Source: Eubacteriales bacterium
GTDB taxonomy: Bacteria; Bacillota; Clostridia; Christensenellales; Aristaeellaceae
Assembly: GCA_028693055.1 (NCBI GenBank)
Contig: JAQUWD010000014.1
Coordinates: 1 to 64,000, forward strand
Length of the DNA stretch: 64,000 nt
Direction: 5' to 3'
The notes beneath the pieces were generated by a model, which saw only the letters and a program-made list of their open reading frames with translations, was not told the origin of the DNA and did no database searches. The translations under genes and the position numbers were made by a program. Shown here in pieces: positions 23,969 through 32,225 of this stretch. The number at the start of each line of letters is the position of its first letter. Position 1 is the first letter of the stretch.

Positions 23969-25035
23969 GAACGCACCTCCAGAAGAATCTCACGAGTTTT
24001 GAGCAGGAACTGCCGCATTTGCTCCTTGCTGCCGATGGATACCCGCACGTACTCCCGCAGCTTGGGGCTGTCGAAATAGCGCACCAGCACGCCTTTTTCT
24101 TTGAGCCGTTGGTAGTACTCCCCGCCGGAAAGCAACGGCGGCTTCACAAACAGGAAATTGGCGCTGCTCCGCGTCAGCTGGAAGCCCAGCTTTTCAAGCT
24201 CCTCGGCGGTTTCCGTCCGTTGCAGCACAATCTGGCGGCGGCAGCGGGCAAAGTAATCGGAATCCTTCATGGCTTCGATTCCTGCCAGCATGCTCAAGCG
24301 ATTGATGTTGTAGGGGTGGAAGCTGCCCCGTACCCGCTCCAAATCGTTGATTAGCGCTTCGCCGGCTAGCGCGTAGCCCAGCCGAGCTCCAGCCAGATTG
24401 CGAGATTTGGAGAACGTGCGCACGATGAGTAGATTGGGGTACTCCTTAAGCAAAGGCAGAGCAGTCTCGCCGTCAAAATCCACATAGGCTTCATCAATAA
24501 GCACCACATGCTCCCGGTTGGAAGAAACGATTTTTTCCACGTCCTCAAGGGATAAGCCGATGGCTGTAGGCGCGTTGGGGTTTGCCAAAACCACGGTGGT
24601 TCCCACGCCGCAGAACTTTTCCACGGGCACGGTAAAATCATCGTTTAGGGGAATAAAATGAGGCTTAACCTGAAAGAGCTTGGCAAATACCGGGTAAAAC
24701 CCGTAGCTGATTTCCGGCATGGTAGCGGGATGCTCCTCGTCAGCAAAGGCCAGAAAGGAAAAGGCCAGCACCTCGTCGGAGCCGTTGCCCACAAAAACCT
24801 GCTCTCGCTTGAGACCATAGTATTCGGCGATGGCGCGTTTTAAGGGCATATTGGTAGGATCGGAGTATAAATTCAGCTGGCTGACCTGCTCCCGGTCCAG
24901 CGCATCGAGCACCTTGGGCGAGGGCGGGAAGGGACTTTCGTTGGTGTTTAGCTTGATATATCCCTTGGTCTGGGGCTGCTCCCCCGGAATATAGGGCTCA
25001 AGGGCTTGCAGCGCCGGGCGCAGAAAATCACTCAT
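23965..25035 (-). CDS. hisC: Histidinol-phosphate aminotransferase
   Basis: A 356-residue fold-type I aminotransferase: KLNTNESPFPPSPKVL (about 28-43), GNGSDEVLAF, NPNAPTAIGL, LIDEAYVDFDG and the Schiff-base lysine in RTFSKSRNLAGARLGYA. It converts imidazole acetol phosphate to histidinol phosphate. It overlaps hisD by 8 bases. Confidence 0.95.
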   Translation of the reverse strand: MSDFLRPALQALEPYIPGEQPQTKGYIKLNTNESPFPPSPKVLDALDREQVSQLNLYSDPTNMPLKRAIAEYYGLKREQVFVGNGSDEVLAFSFLAFADEEHPATMPEISYGFYPVFAKLFQVKPHFIPLNDDFTVPVEKFCGVGTTVVLANPNAPTAIGLSLEDVEKIVSSNREHVVLIDEAYVDFDGETALPLLKEYPNLLIVRTFSKSRNLAGARLGYALAGEALINDLERVRGSFHPYNINRLSMLAGIEAMKDSDYFARCRRQIVLQRTETAEELEKLGFQLTRSSANFLFVKPPLLSGGEYYQRLKEKGVLVRYFDSPKLREYVRVSIGSKEQMRQFLLKTREILLEVRS

Positions 25036-26323
25036 GATCGTCCTCCTTCATGCGTACCTGCACGGCGTTGGCATGGGCGTGCAGCCCTTCCTTTTCCGCA
25101 AAGCGCATCACGTCGTCCGCGACCGCGTGAAGGGCCTCCTTGGTATAGTAAAGATAGCTGGAGCGCTTGCAAAAATCGTCCACGCCCAGCGGGGAGGAAT
25201 ACCGCGCCGTGCCGCCGGTGGGCAAGGTGTGATTTGGCCCCGCCAGATAATCGCCCAAGGATTCGGGACAGTTACGCCCCATAAAGATGCTGCCTGCGTT
25301 ACGGATGAAAGGCAGAAGTCCAAAGGGGTCGTCCACGCTTAGCTCCAAATGCTCCGGGGCCATTTCGTTGGCTACCTGAGCGGCTTTGCGCAAATCGTCC
25401 ACCACGATGATTCGTCCGTTGTCGTCAATAGACGCTCTCGCGATTTCCTGCCGGGGCAGAAGGGGAATCTGCCGTTCCAGCTCGTCCCGCACCTTGAGGG
25501 CAAAGGCTTCGTCGTCCGTGGCTAACCATGCCGAGGAAAGCTTATCGTGCTCCGCTTGGCTCAATAGGTCGGCGGCGATGTGAACAGGGTTGCTTTTGCC
25601 GTCGGCAATGACCATGATTTCGCTGGGACCGGCGATCATATCGATGGCGCAAAGCCCTAAGCCGAAGCAAAGCTGCTTGGCCGTCGCCACATAAATATTG
25701 CCGGGGCCTACGATTTTGTCTACCTTAGGCACGCTTTCGGTGCCATAGGCTAAGGCTGCCACGGCCTGTGCGCCGCCCAGCTTCACGATGGTTTTGACTC
25801 CGGCTAGCTTGGCGGCTGCCAGAATCACAGGGGGTACGTTGCCGTTTTGATCCGGCGGCGTGGTCATGACGATGTTTTCTACTCCCGCAATCTGGGCGGG
25901 AATCGCGTCCATCAGCACGGAGCTGGGATATCGCGCTGTGCCGCCGGGTACGTATAGGCCTACGCTTTGAAGGGGCAGCACCCGCTGACCTAGCACCGCG
26001 CCGCCGGGCATGGTATCCACAAAGCCGGAGCGCTTCTGCTGGCTGTGAAAGCGCCGAATATTGGCAGCGGCTAGCTCCATGGTTCTAAGCAGCGCTGGCT
26101 CTACGCTTTGGGATGCAGCTTCCACCTCTTCCTGCGTTACCAGCAAGGAGCGGGGACGAGAGCCGTCAAATTTTTCACAGTAGTCCAGCACCGCCGCGTC
26201 GCCTCGGCTTTTTACGTTTGCAAGAATGTCCGTAACAACGGCTGTAACGTCCTTTTTCTGCTCCTCGGCGCGGTTTAAAATATCGTCCGCCTTTTGCCCC
26301 GTATAGCGTATGGTCTGGATCAT
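25028..26323 (-). CDS. hisD: Histidinol dehydrogenase
   Basis: A 431-residue protein: LYVPGGTARYPSSVLM (about 128-143), VDKIVGPGNIYVATAK, IDMIAGPSEIMVIAD, the zinc ligands in LSQAEHDKLSSAWL, MAPEHLELSV, and GPNHTLPTGGTARYSSPLGVDDF. It oxidises histidinol to histidine in two NAD-dependent steps. There is a 3-base gap to hisG. Confidence 0.97.
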   Translation of the reverse strand: MIQTIRYTGQKADDILNRAEEQKKDVTAVVTDILANVKSRGDAAVLDYCEKFDGSRPRSLLVTQEEVEAASQSVEPALLRTMELAAANIRRFHSQQKRSGFVDTMPGGAVLGQRVLPLQSVGLYVPGGTARYPSSVLMDAIPAQIAGVENIVMTTPPDQNGNVPPVILAAAKLAGVKTIVKLGGAQAVAALAYGTESVPKVDKIVGPGNIYVATAKQLCFGLGLCAIDMIAGPSEIMVIADGKSNPVHIAADLLSQAEHDKLSSAWLATDDEAFALKVRDELERQIPLLPRQEIARASIDDNGRIIVVDDLRKAAQVANEMAPEHLELSVDDPFGLLPFIRNAGSIFMGRNCPESLGDYLAGPNHTLPTGGTARYSSPLGVDDFCKRSSYLYYTKEALHAVADDVMRFAEKEGLHAHANAVQVRMKEDDHE

Positions 26324-26326
26324 GGC

Positions 26327-26950
26327 TTATCCCTCCACTTTGCTTTTCAGCTTTTCCACAATATCCCGTATCTGTGCGTCCTTGAATTTCATAGCGGCCT
26401 TATTGGCAATCAAGCGGGCGCTGATGGGCAGAATTTCACGGGTGACCTCCAAATGATTCTGCTTTAAGGTAGTCCCCGTTTCCACAATGTCCACGATCAC
26501 GTCGGAGAGCTTCAGCAGGGGCGCGAGCTCGATGGAGCCGTTGAGCTTGATAATTTCAATCTCCCGGCTAAGCTCGCCGTAAAACCGCTTGGCGATGTTG
26601 GGGTATTTGGTAGCCACCCGCAACGGGCGTTGAGCGTCCTCCCGAAAGCCTACCGGAGCCGCTTCCGCCATACGGCATTTGCCTAGGTTTAAATCCAGCA
26701 GCTCATAGACGTCGTTGCCGCCCTCCAAGAGCACGTCCTTGCCCACTACGCCGATATCCGCCGCGCCGTGCTCCACATAAATTGCCACGTCGGAGGGCTT
26801 CACCAGCAGATAGCTTACCTCCCCGCCGGGATCGCAAAGCACCAGCCGTCGATCGTCGCTCTCCATAGCGGAGCAATCGTAACCAATATCCTTAAACAAC
26901 CGATAGACCTTATCGCCTAGCCGCCCCTTGGGCAGCGCAATATTAAGCAT
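26327..26950 (-). CDS. hisG: ATP phosphoribosyltransferase, short form (HisGS)
   Basis: A 207-residue protein: MLNIALPKGRLGDKVY (1-16), VKPSDVAIYVEHGAADIGVVGKD (about 61-83), VATKYPNIAKRFY, and the PRPP-binding loop VDIVETGTTLKQNHL (about 153-167). The short form lacks the C-terminal regulatory domain and needs HisZ, which is encoded immediately upstream with an 8-base overlap. It commits ATP and PRPP to histidine. Confidence 0.97.
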   Translation of the reverse strand: MLNIALPKGRLGDKVYRLFKDIGYDCSAMESDDRRLVLCDPGGEVSYLLVKPSDVAIYVEHGAADIGVVGKDVLLEGGNDVYELLDLNLGKCRMAEAAPVGFREDAQRPLRVATKYPNIAKRFYGELSREIEIIKLNGSIELAPLLKLSDVIVDIVETGTTLKQNHLEVTREILPISARLIANKAAMKFKDAQIRDIVEKLKSKVEG

Positions 26951-28055
26951 TTTTACTTACCTCCTGAAAGCCGTCGTCGCTAAAGCGCAGGGTTTGTTTC
27001 ACACGCGCGTTGGGGCTTTGGGATGGGGAGGCCAGCACCCGCAAACCGCTTCTTCGAAGGTCTTCCACCCCTTTAAGCACCTTAGCTGGGTCATCCTGAG
27101 CACCGTACAGAGCCAGCACGTCCGCGTCGTATGCTCCGGGCTTGATGATGACGCGGGTCAGCTCGTCCAGATATAGGGCGAAGCCCAAGCCGTCGCCCGC
27201 CTTGCCCAGCTTGCGCATCAAGCGGTCGTACTGACCGCCGCTTAATACCGCCCGGGGCGCGCCCTCCACATAGCCTTTAAAAACCAGCCCGTTGTAGTAA
27301 TCCAGATCGTTGGCGATGGAAAAATCAAGCCGTATATGCTTTTCAAGCCCCAGTGTGCAAAGCGATCCATAGACCCGGGAAAGCTCGCTGACCGCCTTTT
27401 TCATCTCCGGGCCTACAGCCAGCTCCGCGGCTCGTACCAGCGTGGTTTCTACCTCGCCGCATAAGTCGGGCAGCTGGGCGATGCGCTCGCCGTATAGCGG
27501 AGCGATCTGCCATTTTGTCAACGCAGATTTCAGCTCGTGGCTGTTCTTTTGGCGGATGAGGGCGAAGGCCTCCTCCCGCTGAGGAACCGTCATGCCCGCG
27601 TCCTCCATCAAACCGCCTGCCAAGCCCATGTGGCTCATGTCCAGCACATAGGGCAGGCCGATGCGCTCCAAGCTTTCAATGGCTAGCCGCACCACCTCGC
27701 ACGCGCCGTAGGAATCGATTTCCCCCAGCGATTCCACACCGATCTGGGAAATCTCCGTAAATTGATGATCCGTGGGAGATACCCGATAGACGCTCTCGTG
27801 ATAATAGAGCTTTTCCACCCCTTGCCGTTCCGGCTTGGCGTGCTTTACGATGGAAAGGGTTACGTCGGGCTTTAAGGCCATCAGCTTGCCGCTGACGTCG
27901 GTAAAGCTCAACACCCGCTCGCTGGTTAAAAAGCTTTTATTCTCAAGATATAGCTGATATTCCTCAAACCGCCGCATGGGGAAACGGGTATACCCGTACC
28001 CCTCGTATAATTCTCGTAAGGTCAGCACCAATTGTTCTAGTGGGTTTAGTACCAT
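26943..28055 (-). CDS. hisZ: ATP phosphoribosyltransferase regulatory subunit
   Basis: A 370-residue HisRS-like paralogue. It keeps class II synthetase-type segments (GYGYTRFPMRRFEEYQLY, FTDVSGKLMALKPDVTLSIVK, YHESVYRVSP and LDYYNGLVFKGYVEGAPRAVLSGGQYDRL) but has no anticodon-binding domain. It pairs with short HisG and gives it histidine feedback control. It is the first gene of the his operon. Confidence 0.94.
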   Translation of the reverse strand: MVLNPLEQLVLTLRELYEGYGYTRFPMRRFEEYQLYLENKSFLTSERVLSFTDVSGKLMALKPDVTLSIVKHAKPERQGVEKLYYHESVYRVSPTDHQFTEISQIGVESLGEIDSYGACEVVRLAIESLERIGLPYVLDMSHMGLAGGLMEDAGMTVPQREEAFALIRQKNSHELKSALTKWQIAPLYGERIAQLPDLCGEVETTLVRAAELAVGPEMKKAVSELSRVYGSLCTLGLEKHIRLDFSIANDLDYYNGLVFKGYVEGAPRAVLSGGQYDRLMRKLGKAGDGLGFALYLDELTRVIIKPGAYDADVLALYGAQDDPAKVLKGVEDLRRSGLRVLASPSQSPNARVKQTLRFSDDGFQEVSKNA

Positions 28056-28129
28056 GGGTTCTCCTCCTTGCTGTGGATAACGCTGGAATAGTATACCATA
28101 ATCGATTCCGCTGCGCTACCATGGGGGAG

Positions 28130-28158
28130 AGTATAGCACGCTTCACCGATTTAGTCAA
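28130..28158 (-). promoter_or_regulatory. his operon promoter
   Basis: On the minus strand, TTGACT (28153-28158), a 17-base spacer and TATACT (28130-28135). The leader to hisZ is only about 70 bases with an SD AAGGAGGA; I see no T-box and no His-rich leader peptide. It is divergent from the promoter at 28180. Confidence 0.8.
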
Positions 28159-28179
28159 GTAAATTGATGAAGCGAATTC

Positions 28180-28208
28180 TTGACTTTCTATGGCTGCTTT
28201 TCTATAAT
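28180..28208 (+). promoter_or_regulatory. Promoter of the polytopic membrane protein gene
   Basis: TTGACT (28180-28185), a 17-base spacer and TATAAT (28203-28208). Its position excludes translation starts upstream of about 28215 for the next gene. Confidence 0.85.
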
Positions 28209-28245
28209 AAGAAGCGTTTACTGTCTAATACAGGAGGAAGAATTC

Positions 28246-29970
28246 TTGCAAAAGCACGCCGCAAGGGCTGCCCGCCCATGGCTATTGGGCTTTCTGCTGA
28301 CCGCCGCGCTTTGGACTTTTTTGGCGTTGTATGCGGACGTTCATTTTGCCACCAATGACGATCAATTTATCCTGCGCACATTCATGGGCTTTGAACCGGG
28401 GGGCGCGCCTCATTTTCACCTGTATATCCACGGCATGTACGCCTATCCCCTGCAATGGCTGAACAGTCTGGCTCCCGGGATCGCGTGGTTTTCTTTGCTG
28501 GAAATCGCACTGCTGACCCTTGCCGCTGTGACCATTGCCAAAAGCATAATGCAATGCTTTGAACGCGGAGGTCATCCCCTATGGATGGGCGCGTTATTTG
28601 CCTTGTTGTTTCTACTGGTTTTTAGCATGAGCTATATGGCTCGGATTACCTATACTACCACCGCCGCTTTATTGGGCGCGGCGGCGGTAGCGCAAATGCT
28701 GAGCGTGGACTGCGCCCGGCAGAGCAGCGCTTCGGTTTTTCGCTCCATGAGCTACGCGCTCCTGCTGGTGGTGCTGTGCTACGGTCTGCGCCAAATGACC
28801 GCGCTGCCGGTGCTGGCCTATTGCGGCGTGGCGTTCTGCTTGCAGTTTATGGGGCATTACAGGCTGGGCAAAGCAAAGCTCCGCAGCGCTAAGCCTATGG
28901 TTGCGGTTTTGATCTTGGTGGCGGTGGTGATGGGCGGGCTGGCTGTGGGCCGAGAGGTGGAAATCACCCAAGCGGGGCAGCGGGAGTACCTTTCGTGGCA
29001 GCAAGCCCGTATCAGTGTGCTGGATTATATCGATCTGGAAAAGCTGCCGCCGGAGGCGCTGGAGGCAGCAGGCTGGACGGATGCCCAGAACGAGCTGCTT
29101 TTGCAGTGGAATACCATGGACGAGGCTATATCCACCAAAGCCTTTGAAACCCTTCGCAATCATTGGTATCGTTCGGATACGCGTCCTACGCCGGGCTCGG
29201 CGTTAGAGGATTTCCGGTGGCGATCGCCCTTGGTGCTGGGCTCCTTGCTTCTGTTGGCGGGGATGCTGATCCTCTGCTTTTTTCTGCGGCTGAGACAAAA
29301 ACAGCCCCTTTGGCCTTGTCTGGCTTTGAGCTGCGCGGGGGGCTTCTGCTTGTGCTTTTTTATCTATTTGACGCTTCTGGGCCGCTTACCCTACCGGGCT
29401 GTGATGGTGCCCGCGTTGCCCTGCGCCGTCTTTGCTTTTTGCTTGTTAGCGGAGGGGCTGCCCGGAGGAGCGAAGAACGGGGGCAAAAAGCGCTCCGCTT
29501 GGGTGATTTGCGCGCTTTGCTCCTGCCTGAGCCTATGCTATGCCATCCCAGCTGCGCAGGCGGTGGAGCGCGTGCCGCCTCAATGGGAATATAACACCTT
29601 TGAGGATATGGATCAGCAGGCGCTGGCACATCCAGAGCTGCTGCTGATTTACTCCACGGAGCTGGTGAACGACATGCGCATGTTCCCCGATACCTCTGGC
29701 GGCATTCCCACCAATCTGATGTTCTGGGGCGGTTGGCAGCGCGGCTCACCGGAATATCTGGCGCGGGTAAGCGCCTTCGGCCTTGACGCGGATCATTTTA
29801 CCGCTGAGGACTGGCTGAGGCCGGAGCTGCGCTTTATCTCCTTAGAGGACACACCCAACGAAGCGCTGTTGCGCTATTTACGGGAGGAAATCGATCCTGC
29901 TGTTCAGTACCGGCAGGAAAAGGTGTCGGACGGTCTCTATTTCTACCAATTTTATCTACCGTCAATGTGA
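28246..29970 (+). CDS. Polytopic membrane protein, possibly GT-C-like
   Basis: A 574-residue protein with a TTG start at 28246, chosen because AGGAGG precedes it by 8 bases; the longer frame overlaps the promoter. It has about ten hydrophobic segments through roughly residue 440, followed by an extracytoplasmic C-terminal tail of about 130 residues. The first external loop carries an acidic TNDDQ near residue 40, the kind of position used by GT-C glycosyltransferases. Otherwise I recognise no family. It is monocistronic or leads into mscL. Confidence 0.7.
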   Translation: MQKHAARAARPWLLGFLLTAALWTFLALYADVHFATNDDQFILRTFMGFEPGGAPHFHLYIHGMYAYPLQWLNSLAPGIAWFSLLEIALLTLAAVTIAKSIMQCFERGGHPLWMGALFALLFLLVFSMSYMARITYTTTAALLGAAAVAQMLSVDCARQSSASVFRSMSYALLLVVLCYGLRQMTALPVLAYCGVAFCLQFMGHYRLGKAKLRSAKPMVAVLILVAVVMGGLAVGREVEITQAGQREYLSWQQARISVLDYIDLEKLPPEALEAAGWTDAQNELLLQWNTMDEAISTKAFETLRNHWYRSDTRPTPGSALEDFRWRSPLVLGSLLLLAGMLILCFFLRLRQKQPLWPCLALSCAGGFCLCFFIYLTLLGRLPYRAVMVPALPCAVFAFCLLAEGLPGGAKNGGKKRSAWVICALCSCLSLCYAIPAAQAVERVPPQWEYNTFEDMDQQALAHPELLLIYSTELVNDMRMFPDTSGGIPTNLMFWGGWQRGSPEYLARVSAFGLDADHFTAEDWLRPELRFISLEDTPNEALLRYLREEIDPAVQYRQEKVSDGLYFYQFYLPSM

Positions 29971-30008
29971 TGAACGCTACCAGAACAGCAAGGAGGATAT
30001 ATCATACA

Positions 30009-30461
30009 ATGAAGAAATTATTTTCGGAGTTCAAAAAGTTCTGCTCCAAGGGGAACATCCTAGAATTAGCAACCGGCGTAATGATCGGCGGTGCGTTCAG
30101 TACTATTGTCAGCTCGCTGGTGAACGACATGCTCATGCCCGTCATCGGATTGCTGACTGGCGGCATCAATCTAGGCGGGCTATTCTTTGCATTGGATTTT
30201 CAGACTTATCCCTCCATGGAAGCCGCAAAGGCAGCGGGCATAGGCACCATCAATTACGGAACCTTTTTGCAAAACGTTATCAATTTTCTCATCATTGCCT
30301 TTTGCGTGTTCATGCTCGTAAAAGGTATGAATCGGCTAATGGGCTCTAAAGTGGAAGAAGCGCTCAAGGAGCCGGAGCGTCATTGCCCCTACTGCATGGG
30401 CGTGGTGGACAAAGCAGCCTTACGCTGTCCTCATTGCACCAGCGACATCGAGGGAAAATAA
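30009..30461 (+). CDS. mscL: Large-conductance mechanosensitive channel with C-terminal zinc ribbon
   Basis: A 150-residue protein. The MscL core has the N-terminal amphipathic FSEFKKFCSKGNILELATGVMIGGAF, the first membrane helix and VSSLVNDMLMPVIGLLTGG, with the second helix at about 85-105. The tail ends HCPYCMGVVDKAALRCPHCTSDI, two CPxC pairs forming a predicted zinc ribbon. The channel releases solutes on osmotic downshock. The start MKKLFSEF follows AAGGAGGA. Such tails occur in some Clostridia MscL proteins. Confidence 0.95.
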   Translation: MKKLFSEFKKFCSKGNILELATGVMIGGAFSTIVSSLVNDMLMPVIGLLTGGINLGGLFFALDFQTYPSMEAAKAAGIGTINYGTFLQNVINFLIIAFCVFMLVKGMNRLMGSKVEEALKEPERHCPYCMGVVDKAALRCPHCTSDIEGK

Positions 30462-30462
30462 A

Positions 30463-30482
30463 ACAAGGGCTACGCCCTTGAC
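30463..30482. repeat. 20-bp direct repeat, left of element copy 5
   Basis: A hairpin sequence (CAAGGGC-TAC-GCCCTTG plus flanks) identical over 20 bases to 30647-30666, starting two bases after the mscL stop codon. Confidence 0.85.
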
Positions 30483-30646
30483 AGCGTGTCAAAAAAGCGC
30501 TACGCGTTTTTTCGCCAGTTACGGGTACTGTTTGCGGCTTTGCCGCAAACTGCCCGCCCGACCGGCAAAGCCGGTCGATACGAAAATAGTCAGGGTAGCC
30601 TGCAGGCTCCCCCGACACCCACTTAAGGGAGTTTTTCGACAGCCTG
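30483..30646 (-). repeat. Four-hairpin dispersed element, copy 5, between direct repeats
   Basis: Read on the minus strand: ends CAGGCTGTCGAAAAA and (from the other side) CAGCGTGTCAAAAAA; hairpin 1 (GTCGGGGGAGCC/GGCTACCCTGAC), hairpin 2 perfect (GACCGGC/GCCGGTC), GGGCGGGC, hairpin 3 (GTTTGCGGC/GCCGCAAAC), hairpin 4 and TTTTTTGACACG. It is the closest relative of copy 3 and is likewise bracketed by a duplicated hairpin. It has no coding content. Confidence 0.85.
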
Positions 30647-30732
30647 ACAAGGGCTACGCCCTTGACCCAACATTGCCCGCCCCCAAGGGGGCGGGCAAAA
30701 TAGGATTCCTAAGGGCATTAGCCCTTAGGCGG
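30647..30732. repeat. Second direct repeat plus a cluster of terminator-like hairpins
   Basis: 30647-30666 repeats 30463-30482 exactly. It is followed by a hairpin of GCCCGCCCCC/GGGGGCGGGC near 30674-30697 and another of CCTAAGGGC/GCCCTTAGG near 30708-30729. These lie between the convergent mscL and the gene at 30779-31099. No long T-tracts are present. Confidence 0.6.
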
Positions 30733-30778
30733 GGGCTTGGGGGCGGAGCCACCAACGTCCCACGTAATACTGTCTCGT

Positions 30779-31099
30779 TTACTCCTCCGCGTCGTGGTCG
30801 GAGTCGTTTTTGCTGCCGCTAACTACCGAGTCAACGGTGGCTTTTACGTTGGAGGCCGCGTCCTTTACCACTTCCTGAAAGTCGCCGCTGAAGCCCGCCG
30901 CGTCCCGCTCGATAGAGAAGCGATAGCCCATGATCAAAGCGATAATGAGACCGATTACGGCTACCCAAGGCGCGCTGAATACCACCAAAGCGGTAAAGAT
31001 GATGGATAGGTTCATGATGGGGGTTTCCTGCTTGGTAACCTTTACACGGGTGCGATAAAGAAAAGAAAAGATATTGTTGCCTTTGTCCTGAGTAGCCAT
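30779..31099 (-). CDS. Small membrane protein with DUF4342-like core
   Basis: A 106-residue protein. A short polar start is followed by FLYRTRVKVTKQETPIMNLSII, a hydrophobic stretch of about 32 residues (roughly 31-62, one or two membrane passes), then a charged C-terminal tail ending SDHDAEE. The 'charged strand, inner leucines, hydrophobic pair' pattern resembles DUF4342 proteins, recalled only loosely. SD AAGGAGGA lies upstream. Function unknown. Confidence 0.6.
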   Translation of the reverse strand: MATQDKGNNIFSFLYRTRVKVTKQETPIMNLSIIFTALVVFSAPWVAVIGLIIALIMGYRFSIERDAAGFSGDFQEVVKDAASNVKATVDSVVSGSKNDSDHDAEE

Positions 31100-31241
31100 A
31101 CTGTATTTCCTCCTTCAAATTCGAAGCTTGTTTGGTCAGTTCCTTTTGACAGGAATGATGATACCATAAACCATCGCTTCCTGCTTGAGGAATCACTGCA
31201 TATTGAATGAGAAAATCATTAGAACGTTGGTAAGAAATCTC

Positions 31242-32225
31242 TTAATTTCGATCCTCCCGGAAATAGGCAAGCCCCAGAGAGGCAGGCGGCTGATCCTCCC
31301 GACGCTTGCGTAGGCTGGTCATAATCAACACGAAGATGGTCACAAAATAGGGAAGCGCCTTGAAAACCTCCTGCATGTCGCGGGTAAGGCCGGGAATGTA
31401 TAGGTATAGAATGTATAGCCCACCGAAGAGGAAGCTGCCCCAGATGGCTTGCGTGGGCCGCCAACGGGCGAAGATAACCAGCGCGATGGCTAGCCAGCCC
31501 CGGTCGCCAAAGCTGTCGTTCATCCAGGTACCGCTGGAATAGTCCATAACGAAGTATAGCCCGCCCAGCCCACAGATTGCGCCGCCGATGCAGGTAGCTA
31601 AGTATTTGTAGCGGGTTACGTTAATGCCCGCCGCGTCGGCTGTAGCCGCGTTTTCGCCCACAGCCCGCAGATTTAAGCCCAGCCGTGTTTTAAACAAAAA
31701 CCAGCTTAACAATAGGGTGATGATCAAGGCGAAATAGGTGAGGAATCCATAGCTGAAGAAGAGATCGCCCACCACGGGGATATCGCGCAGAAAGGGAATC
31801 GTAGTGCGAAAGCCGCCGGAGGTAGCAGCGGTGGAAATCTGACCTACGCCGCCGGCTAGCTTGCTCAGGGAACCGCCGAAAAAGTTGCCGAAGCCCACGC
31901 CGAAGGTGGTCAGCGCCAAACCGGTCACGTTCTGGTTGGCCCGGAGGGTAATGGTTAAAAAGCTGTAAATCAGCCCGCCAAAGGCGGAGCAGAGTAGCGC
32001 GGCTAAAATGGCAATCAATACGCCCACCCAAGGAATGGGATTTGCGGTGCTGTTTTCATATAGGAACGCCCCGGCTAGACCAGCTACGCCGCCCATGTAC
32101 ATCATGCCGGGTACGCCAAGGTTCAGATTGCCGGATTTTTCGGTGATGATTTCGCCGTTGGCTCCATAGAGAAGCACAATTCCCTGAGTGATGGTTTTTT
32201 GCAGGAAAATAAGCAAGGTGCTCAC
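31242..32225 (-). CDS. Nucleoside-type ABC transporter permease (NupQ/YufQ-like)
   Basis: A 327-residue membrane protein of the branched-chain/ribose-type permease family, about nine hydrophobic segments. Signatures: YGANGEIITEKSGNLNLGVPGMMYMGGVAG near the start (residues about 20-49), LRANQNVTGLALTTFGVGFGNF, GENAATADAAGINVTRYKY, and DYSSGTWMNDSFGDRGWLAIA. It forms the membrane channel with the permease encoded upstream (4-base overlap). BMP-family transporters of this type take up purine nucleosides; PurBoxes upstream of the operon support that. Confidence 0.9.
   Translation of the reverse strand: MSTLLIFLQKTITQGIVLLYGANGEIITEKSGNLNLGVPGMMYMGGVAGLAGAFLYENSTANPIPWVGVLIAILAALLCSAFGGLIYSFLTITLRANQNVTGLALTTFGVGFGNFFGGSLSKLAGGVGQISTAATSGGFRTTIPFLRDIPVVGDLFFSYGFLTYFALIITLLLSWFLFKTRLGLNLRAVGENAATADAAGINVTRYKYLATCIGGAICGLGGLYFVMDYSSGTWMNDSFGDRGWLAIALVIFARWRPTQAIWGSFLFGGLYILYLYIPGLTRDMQEVFKALPYFVTIFVLIMTSLRKRREDQPPASLGLAYFREDRN

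Noticed and set aside
28056-28160. T-box or His leader peptide before hisZ
   Set aside because: The leader is only about 70 bases, with no T-box motif and no run of His codons.
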